DNA of 64,000 bases from an uncultured Atopobium sp. (GTDB lineage Bacteria > Actinomycetota > Coriobacteriia > Coriobacteriales > Atopobiaceae). The notes beneath the pieces are model-generated. The model searched no databases, was not told the DNA's origin, and saw only the letters and a program-made list of their open reading frames with translations. The translations under genes were made by a program, and so were the position numbers. The stretch lies in the NCBI GenBank assembly GCA_947090525.1, contig CAMUON010000001.1, forward strand, positions 124,001-188,000. Reading direction: 5' to 3'. Below, piece by piece: positions 58,332 through 64,000 of the stretch; the stretch's first letter is position 1, and each line of letters begins with the position of its first letter.

Positions 58332-60482
58332 CTAATCTTCGCAGCCTTCCTTAGCACTTGCGTCAGCTTCGCATGCGCAGTCCATCTTGTTCTCGATGGT
58401 AAAGTCAGCCGTCTTGAAGTCGATCTTTGATACGTCGTCAAGCTCAGCCATCTCGCACATATCGCAGCTGCCAAACATGACATCTCCGCTCTTACCCAAA
58501 GCACCAGGTACGATGGAGAAGGTGTTTGAAATACCGTCTTCTGCATCACGGAATGGAAGCTTGGATACCGATGCAAGAGATGCAACAGCACCGTGCGTAT
58601 CGCGTTGATGCATGGGGTTAGCACCAGGAGCAAATGGAGTTCCGGCTCTACGCCCATCTGGAGTATTACCCGTTTTTTCGCCGTATACAACATTAGAAGT
58701 AATAGTTAACACAGAAGTTGTAGAAACAGCGTTGCGGTAGCAGTTGAACTTGCGGATCTGCTTCATGAAGTACTCAACAACGTCGTGCGCGATGGTGTCG
58801 GCACGGTCATCGTCGTTGCCGTACTTAGGATAGTCGCCCTCGATCTTGAAGTCGGTAACGAGGCCAGTTTCGTCGCGGATGACCTTGACCTTTGCATATT
58901 TGATAGCAGAAAGGGAGTCAGCAACAACCGAAAGACCAGCGATACCCGTTGCAAACCAGCGGTGAACATGCTCGTCGTGGAATGCCATCTGAATGCGCTC
59001 GTATGCATACTTATCATGCATGTAGTGGATGACATTAAGTGCATTGACGTAGACACCTACGAGCCAGTAGACCATGTCGTGGTACTTCTGGAGAACGTCG
59101 TCGTAGTCGAGGTAGTCGCCTTCGACAGGACGGTAGCGAGGACCAACTTGCTCGCCGGTGATTTCGTCGCGACCACCGTTGATAGCGTAGAGGAGGCACT
59201 TTGCAAGGTTTGCACGAGCGCCGAAGAATTGCATTTCCTTACCTACAACCATGGAGCTTACGCAGCATGCAATCGCGTAGTCGTCGCCGTGGTAGACGCG
59301 CATAAGGTCATCGTTCTCGTACTGAATGGACGAAGTGTTGATGGAGATCTTTGCGCAGTAACGCTTAAAGCTCTCAGGCAGGCGTGTAGACCAAAGAACC
59401 GTAAGGTTAGGCTCGGGGCTTGTGCCCATGTTTTCGAGGGTGTGCAGGAAACGGAAGGAGTTCTTGGTGACCATAGGACGGCCATCGATGCCGATACCAC
59501 CGATGGACTCGGTAACCCATTGTGGGTCGCCGGAGAAGAGTGCGTTGTACTCAGGCGTACGGGCAAATTTGACCATACGAAGCTTCATGACCAAGTGGTC
59601 AACGATTTCCTGAACTTCAGACTCGGTGATGGTGCCTTCGCGCAGGTCACGCTCTGCATAGATGTCGAGGAAGGTAGATGTGCGGCCAAGAGACATCGCA
59701 GCACCGTTTTGCTCCTTAACGGAAGCGAGGTAAGCAAAGTAGAGCCACTGAACTGCTTCTTTGAAGTTCTTTGCAGGCTCGGAGACGTCGAATCCGTACT
59801 CTTGAGCCATAATGTTGACTTCTTTAAGTGCACGAATTTGCTCGGAGAGCTCCTCACGGTGACGGATGGTTTCCTCATCCATGATATCGTGAGTGTTTTC
59901 CTTTTGCTGTTCCTTGTCCTCGATCAGGCGATTGAGACCATAGAGCGCAAGACGACGGTAGTCGCCGATGATGCGGCCGCGGCCATAGGCATCGGGAAGA
60001 CCGGTGATGATGTGAGAGTGACGGCACGCACGCATGTCCTTGGTGTAGACGTCGAATACGCCGGCGTTGTGCGTTTTGCGACGGTCGGTGTAGAAACGTA
60101 CGAGGTCAGGATCTACTTCGTAGCCGTAGCTCTTGCATGCAGATACTGCCATGCGGATACCACCGTTTGGCATCAAAGCACGTTTGAGAGGCTTATCGGT
60201 TTGAAGACCTACGATTTGCTCGTACGGCTTGTCGATATATCCTGCTGGGTGGCTGGTGATGGTAGACACGATCTTGGTGTCCATGTCCAGTACGCCGCCC
60301 TTTTCGCGCTCTTGCTTGAAGAGTTCCATAACCTCAGCCCACAGTTTTGTGGTGGCTTCAGTAGGACCTGCCAAGAACGAATCATCTCCTGTATAAGGAG
60401 TGTAGTTGTGCTGGATGAAGTCGCGTACATCGATTAGATGAGTCCACTCTCCACCGTTAAATCCACGCCATGCCTCTTTCAT
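58332..60482 (-). CDS. pflB: Pyruvate formate-lyase large subunit lacking the glycyl-radical domain
   Basis: Catalytic part of formate C-acetyltransferase (pyruvate + CoA to acetyl-CoA + formate), 716 residues. Full-length relatives have about 750-760. The start (MKEAWRGFNGGEW), THNAGVFDVYT, the DAYGRGRIIGDYRRLALYG block and the catalytic pair Cys406-Cys407 in AIACCVSSM are all present. Homology ends after ISNTFSIVPGALGK; instead of the radical loop there is an acidic tail of about 50 residues with Cys 673, 676, 702, 704 and 714. The radical Gly is encoded by the next gene. AAGGAG lies 9 bases before the ATG. Confidence 0.95.
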   Translation of the reverse strand: MKEAWRGFNGGEWTHLIDVRDFIQHNYTPYTGDDSFLAGPTEATTKLWAEVMELFKQEREKGGVLDMDTKIVSTITSHPAGYIDKPYEQIVGLQTDKPLKRALMPNGGIRMAVSACKSYGYEVDPDLVRFYTDRRKTHNAGVFDVYTKDMRACRHSHIITGLPDAYGRGRIIGDYRRLALYGLNRLIEDKEQQKENTHDIMDEETIRHREELSEQIRALKEVNIMAQEYGFDVSEPAKNFKEAVQWLYFAYLASVKEQNGAAMSLGRTSTFLDIYAERDLREGTITESEVQEIVDHLVMKLRMVKFARTPEYNALFSGDPQWVTESIGGIGIDGRPMVTKNSFRFLHTLENMGTSPEPNLTVLWSTRLPESFKRYCAKISINTSSIQYENDDLMRVYHGDDYAIACCVSSMVVGKEMQFFGARANLAKCLLYAINGGRDEITGEQVGPRYRPVEGDYLDYDDVLQKYHDMVYWLVGVYVNALNVIHYMHDKYAYERIQMAFHDEHVHRWFATGIAGLSVVADSLSAIKYAKVKVIRDETGLVTDFKIEGDYPKYGNDDDRADTIAHDVVEYFMKQIRKFNCYRNAVSTTSVLTITSNVVYGEKTGNTPDGRRAGTPFAPGANPMHQRDTHGAVASLASVSKLPFRDAEDGISNTFSIVPGALGKSGDVMFGSCDMCEMAELDDVSKIDFKTADFTIENKMDCACEADASAKEGCED

Positions 60483-60796
60483 TGGATGCGCTCCTTGTTC
60501 GTACTTTATAGACTCTTCATAATTTACCAGAAATTGAAACGTTTATACCTACGATTTGCTGAATGGTCGACTAAAAGCATTTATTGTGATGAGCGAGCTT
60601 ATCTGACCAGAGATAATTAGACGATGTATACAAAATACAATACGGATATACGAGTCGCGCTCAGCTTTGTGAGTGCTCACTATAAAAAAGTACGAAAGCA
60701 TGATAGGCTGGTTATATGGACCAATATAAAAAAATGTAATAATTCATCCCCCAAAGCTATGATTTCGTTTTGTGTTCCTGAAAGGATTTATGCCCC
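60483..60796. other. Divergent promoter region of PFL operon and MATE gene
   Basis: About 315 A+T-rich bases with no credible gene. GTGAG-TG-CTCAC at 60669-60680 is a perfect short palindrome followed at once by TATAAA, a possible operator-promoter for the MATE gene. Confidence 0.45.
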
Positions 60797-62275
60797 ATGG
60801 CTTCGAAGCACGAAGAGTTACATACAAAAAAGCTGAATAATTCTGCTCCTGATACCAAACCGCTTGCCGAAAAAGGACTTGACAAAAAAGAATCGCGCGA
60901 TTATGCAGCAGAGAAATACGAGCAATCGCACAAGCTCTTTATTAGCTATCACCCATGGCAGCTCTTTTGTATTGCGGCCGTTCCGGGCGCCTTGTCCATG
61001 CTATCTTCTGCGATATATGAGATTGCAGACGGGATTTTTGTTGGACAGATTTTGGGCGAAGAAGCGTTTGCAGCTATTAATCTTGCCATGCCGTTTGTGA
61101 TCATGTTGTTTGCCTTTGGCGACATGGTGGGAGTGGGCTCATCTGTGCCGATTTCCATTAGTTTAGGTGCTAAAAAGCGCGACCGCGCGAACAATATTTT
61201 TACCTGTGCGGTGCTCATGATTTTGGTGGGAGCCTCGGTAATTGGCGCTCTCTTTTGGGTGCTTGCGCCCTGGATGATGGAGCTTATGGGTGCTACGGGT
61301 TCGCTTCGGGATATGGCAAGCGATTATTTGCGGATGTTTGCGCTGTTTGCGCCTTTCGGCACGATACTGTTTGCTGTGGATAATTATTTGCGCATTTGCG
61401 GCAAGGTCAAGAGCAGCTTTGCGCTTAATCTGTTTACCTCGACCTTTGGCTGCATATTGGAATTTACTATGCTGAGCATTTTTCGTATGGGAACGCTGGG
61501 AGCGGGTCTTGCTTTTTCGATTGCGATTTCTACGGGCGCATGCTTAGCGCTTATTCCATTTATGATGAACAAGATGCTTTTGCGTTTTGTCCGCCCGCGC
61601 ATCAGCAAAGCGATTATCAAAGAGATCATGCTGAGCGGTACTCCCGCCTTTTTGAACGACGTGGCGGGTCGCATTACGCTGATTTTGCTCAATTATGAGC
61701 TCATGGTGCAGGCAGGAGTACGTGCAGTTTCGGTGTATGGCTTTTTGATCTTTGCGGGAAGTTTTATTTTTCCTCTGCTCTACGGCATCTGTGATGCCTT
61801 GCAGCCTGCTGTGGGCTACAACTGGGGGGCTAAGCGTTATGACCGCATTCGCCAGCTTGAGCGTTATATTTTCGCGACGGTAGGATTTGTGTCGTTGTTG
61901 ATGGCGGCTATTATGGGCTTCTTTCCCGACTTTTGTACGCGGATTTTTATTGCCGATGCGGGGGAGGAGATTCTTTTGCTCTCGCGCGACGCTTTTTGTC
62001 TGTACGCGCTATCGTTTGCGTTTCGGTGGTTTCCTCTGTGCGTGCAGAGCTTGTTTACAGCGGTTGAAAAAACCAAGCTTGCGTCTACGCTTTCGTTTTG
62101 CTCGACGACAATTTTGCCGATTCTTGTGTTGTTTGCGCTGAAACCTTTGGGGCTTTTTGGGCTTTGGCTCAATGCTCCTGTCACCTGGGCACTTGCGAGC
62201 GCGCTTTCGCTTGTGATTCTTGTGATGTTTAGAAAAGAATTGCATCTTGACGGGGTGCCCGCGCGCGCAAGATAG
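60797..62275 (+). CDS. MATE family multidrug/cation efflux pump
   Basis: A 492-residue membrane protein with twelve hydrophobic segments in two six-helix bundles, of the DinF/NorM superfamily. Features include PGALSMLSSAIYEIADGIFVGQ in the first helices, INLAMPF, and GTPAFLNDVAGRITLILLNYEL opening the second half, then PAVGYNWGAKRYDRI. The N-terminal 45 residues are soluble and Lys-rich. AAAGGA lies about 10 bases before the ATG. Substrates are unknown. Confidence 0.92.
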   Translation: MASKHEELHTKKLNNSAPDTKPLAEKGLDKKESRDYAAEKYEQSHKLFISYHPWQLFCIAAVPGALSMLSSAIYEIADGIFVGQILGEEAFAAINLAMPFVIMLFAFGDMVGVGSSVPISISLGAKKRDRANNIFTCAVLMILVGASVIGALFWVLAPWMMELMGATGSLRDMASDYLRMFALFAPFGTILFAVDNYLRICGKVKSSFALNLFTSTFGCILEFTMLSIFRMGTLGAGLAFSIAISTGACLALIPFMMNKMLLRFVRPRISKAIIKEIMLSGTPAFLNDVAGRITLILLNYELMVQAGVRAVSVYGFLIFAGSFIFPLLYGICDALQPAVGYNWGAKRYDRIRQLERYIFATVGFVSLLMAAIMGFFPDFCTRIFIADAGEEILLLSRDAFCLYALSFAFRWFPLCVQSLFTAVEKTKLASTLSFCSTTILPILVLFALKPLGLFGLWLNAPVTWALASALSLVILVMFRKELHLDGVPARAR

Positions 62276-62370
62276 ACAATAGTAGTAGGCAGCTGCGGGC
62301 GTGATCTCGTATGCTGGGCTTGGGTTTTGTAGCCAGGCTTGGACATAGCTTTGCGCGCCTGTAAAGCTGG

Positions 62371-62395
62371 GTGCGTACAGGTTTTTTGTACGCAC
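62371..62395 (+). terminator. Hairpin after MATE gene
   Basis: GTGCGTACA (62371-62379) and TGTACGCAC (62387-62395) form a 9-bp stem with loop GGTTTTT. A T run (CTTTTTTG) occurs only about 17 bases later, so terminator strength is unclear. Confidence 0.45.
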
Positions 62396-62448
62396 GCCTA
62401 CTACACGCCTACTTTTTTGTACAACAAACCATGAATGAGGGTGAGCAT

Positions 62449-63033
62449 ATGGCAACATCATCTCCACGTGCAGCAGTATTTTTTGCTGAAGGTCTCGAAG
62501 AGTGCGAAGCGCTTGTAGTCTGCGATTTGTTTGCACGCGCGCATATTTCTTATGACAAAGTGAGCATTTCAAAAGAGCTCAGTGTTGTTTCTGCGCACGG
62601 TCTTTCAATTGCGTTGGACACGAGCATTTGTGATCCTTCGTTTTCTTATGACAATTACGACCTCCTTTTCCTGCCTGGAGGGCTTCCTGGTACGACCAAT
62701 TTGGGTGCATGCGCTCAGTTGGGTGAGGCGCTTGTGGAGCAGAACAAAAAGGGCACGCTTCTGGCGGCAGTGTGTGCTGCTCCTTCTGTGTTTGCTGAGC
62801 TTGGCCTTTTGGAAGGCAAGCATGCGACGTCAAATCCAGGATTTCAGGATGTGTTGCGTGCGCATGGCGCGCTTGTTTCTCAGGATGAAGTGGTCAAGGA
62901 CGGCAATCTTATCACAAGCAAAGGCCTTGGCACCTGCATTCCTCTGGGCCTTACGCTGGTTGGGGAGTTGCTTGGTGCAAGCGCTCGTGCAGATGCTGCA
63001 AAAAGCGTCGTCTACGAGGACGTATGTGCGTAG
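62449..63033 (+). CDS. DJ-1/PfpI family protein
   Basis: A 194-residue flavodoxin-like protein of the DJ-1/ThiJ group (YajL-like). A Glu-rich ligand loop near the start (FFAEGLEECEAL) and the nucleophile elbow AAVCAAPSVFAELGLL with Cys109 are present, with LPGGLPGTTNL before them. Roles proposed for the family include protein or glyoxal repair and stress protection. GAGG lies 8 bases before the ATG at 62449; the ATG at 62431 is in frame as an alternative. Confidence 0.9.
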   Translation: MATSSPRAAVFFAEGLEECEALVVCDLFARAHISYDKVSISKELSVVSAHGLSIALDTSICDPSFSYDNYDLLFLPGGLPGTTNLGACAQLGEALVEQNKKGTLLAAVCAAPSVFAELGLLEGKHATSNPGFQDVLRAHGALVSQDEVVKDGNLITSKGLGTCIPLGLTLVGELLGASARADAAKSVVYEDVCA

Positions 63034-63229
63034 GGTAATGCGTTTCTAGCTTTTTATTGTGCGGATTTGAGCTTCTTGGACACGCGCGTGCGCGTGACTG
63101 TGTGTGACCGTGGGTGCGCGTGATTGTATGCGAATGCGATCCTGTGCGTGATTGTGTGCGCAGGCGTTGGCATAGCCCACTTTTTTGGATGCTCTCTCGC
63201 GCTATCTCAGACCATGCAAGGGGAATATC

Positions 63230-63931
63230 GTGGCGTTTGTTGAGTTTCGAGATGTATGCAAGGACTATCACATGGGCGATGTGCGCGTGCGTGCGGTAGA
63301 TCACATGTCGTTTAGTATCGACGAAGGCGAGTTTGTCGTTATTGTTGGCGCTTCCGGCGCAGGTAAAACGACTGTTTTGAACATGCTGGGCGGCATGGAT
63401 ACGTCAAGCTCAGGAAAGATTATTCTTGACCATCGCGATATTTCCCGCTTCAACGAAAAAGAACTTACCTATTATCGGCGCTACGATATCGGTTTTGTCT
63501 TTCAGTTTTACAATTTGGTGCAAAATCTCACCGCGCTCGAAAACGTCGAGCTCGCAAGTCAGATTTGCAAGAACCCCCTGCCGGCGAAAGATGTGCTTGA
63601 GCAGGTGGGGCTCAAAGATCGCATGCACAATTTTCCCTCTCAACTTTCTGGTGGCGAGCAGCAGCGCGTAGCAATTGCACGCGCGCTCGCAAAGAACCCT
63701 AAGCTTTTGCTCTGCGACGAGCCAACAGGTGCCCTTGATTATCTTACGGGCAAGCAGATTCTTGCGCTTTTGCAAGATACTTGCACGCAAACGAAGAAAA
63801 CAGTAGCAGTTGTAACGCACAATAGCGCATTTACGCATATCGCAAATCGTGTGATTCACGTGCACGAAGGCAAGGCAGTTTCAGTGGAAACCAATGCACA
63901 TCCAGCACTTGCTGCTAGCGTTGAATGGTAG
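63230..63931 (+). CDS. ABC transporter ATP-binding protein, LolD/MacB type
   Basis: A 233-residue ATPase. Walker A is GASGAGKTT, the Q-loop lies in GFVFQFYNLVQNLTA, the signature is LSGGEQQR, Walker B is LLLCDEP and the H-loop is VTHNS. The sequence groups with LolD/MacB/FtsE-type ATPases that work with FtsX-like permeases on lipoproteins, peptides or antibiotics. The start is GTG with AGGGGA upstream; a longer frame from 63185 has no ribosome-binding site. A permease gene begins 7 bases after its stop. Confidence 0.93.
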   Translation: MAFVEFRDVCKDYHMGDVRVRAVDHMSFSIDEGEFVVIVGASGAGKTTVLNMLGGMDTSSSGKIILDHRDISRFNEKELTYYRRYDIGFVFQFYNLVQNLTALENVELASQICKNPLPAKDVLEQVGLKDRMHNFPSQLSGGEQQRVAIARALAKNPKLLLCDEPTGALDYLTGKQILALLQDTCTQTKKTVAVVTHNSAFTHIANRVIHVHEGKAVSVETNAHPALAASVEW

Positions 63932-63937
63932 GCGCTC

Positions 63938-64000
63938 ATGCATTCCTTAGCCCTCTTCATACGCCATAGTTTTCGTCAGATTCGCAGTTCCCGGGCGAGG
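63938..64000 (+). CDS. Partial gene: probable FtsX/MacB-like ABC permease (N-terminus)
   Basis: The ATG at 63938 opens a frame that runs off the end of the window after 21 codons. The start is basic and then hydrophobic (SLALFIRHSFRQIRSS), as expected for the first cytoplasmic segment of a MacB-type permease, and the gene follows the cognate ATPase at 7 bases. No more can be said. Confidence 0.6.
   Translation, partial: MHSLALFIRHSFRQIRSSRAR

Noticed and set aside
58785..60437. 550-codon open frame antisense to the PFL large subunit
   Set aside because: The sense strand encodes an unmistakable PFL; the antisense product has no recognisable domain.
58020..60482. Frameshift or sequencing error explaining the split PFL
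   Set aside because: About 50 unrelated codons, a stop, a perfect hairpin, AAAGGAG and an ATG lie between the two parts; one base change could not restore a normal PFL.
63060..63175. GTGCGTGATTGTGTGCG-like imperfect repeats as a CRISPR or regulatory array
   Set aside because: Copies are short, imperfect and unevenly spaced in a GT/GC-biased gap; no spacer-repeat pattern.

Overview
The window reads as part of the chromosome of an anaerobic Gram-positive bacterium of the Coriobacteriia (Actinobacteria), perhaps near Cryptobacterium or Atopobium. This placement is inferred from gene content and composition, not from a marker gene. Points in favour are three glycyl-radical or radical-SAM modules (nrdDG, pyruvate formate-lyase, PFL activase), no respiratory genes, peptidoglycan enzymes without outer-membrane genes, Tat-type lipoprotein signals, a C69 dipeptidase, a UPF0210 protein and roughly balanced GC content with very frequent GCGC strings between genes. 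I found no rRNA, tRNA, CRISPR array, phage or insertion sequence. The DNA looks like ordinary core chromosome.

Layout. 0.1-6.3 kb (minus strand): polyprenyl synthetase, galE, and a riboflavin uptake operon made of an FMN riboswitch, a RibU-like S component and one polypeptide fusing two ECF ATPases to an EcfT. 6.5-9.8 kb: murB, a UPF0210 protein and a Cof-type HAD phosphatase. 10-13 kb: anaerobic ribonucleotide reductase nrdD-nrdG behind two NrdR boxes. 13-20.5 kb: an M16C metalloprotease, a DMT exporter, a secreted coiled-coil wall protein, a UspA protein and uppP. 20.7-25.7 kb: a polar amino acid ABC operon with two tandem binding proteins. 25.8-30.2 kb: a UvrD/PcrA helicase, mtnN-luxS (SAH detoxification and AI-2) and a Pth2-type peptidyl-tRNA hydrolase. 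30.5-41.8 kb: murI, small membrane and GNAT proteins, dCMP deaminase, htpG, a Fur-family regulator, a DnaQ-like exonuclease, MgtC, a CPBP protease and an L,D-transpeptidase. 42-46.3 kb: an Fbp-like iron ABC operon with internal and terminal hairpins. 46.3-54.1 kb: nitroreductase, GNAT, prepilin peptidase, a membrane protein, a secreted NlpC/P60-like protein, the dipeptidase and DAHP synthase. 54.5-64 kb: nucleoside hydrolase with an MFS carrier, a split PFL operon, a MATE pump, a DJ-1 protein and the start of a MacB/Lol-like ABC system.

The two most unusual things are these. First, a C69 dipeptidase carries a metallothionein-like insert with 45 cysteines in 141 residues, built from 54-residue repeats. 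Second, pyruvate formate-lyase is encoded as two polypeptides: the large one ends before the glycyl-radical domain, and an 80-residue radical subunit follows as its own gene after a strong hairpin and next to the activase. Other points are the ECF A-A-T fusion behind its own FMN riboswitch, the correctly phased NrdR box pair, a candidate 27-residue very basic micro-ORF, several perfect inverted repeats upstream of transport genes, and low-complexity inserts in the loops of many otherwise conserved proteins.

Start codons were chosen by Shine-Dalgarno placement and family alignment from memory. All family names come from motif recognition without a database search.
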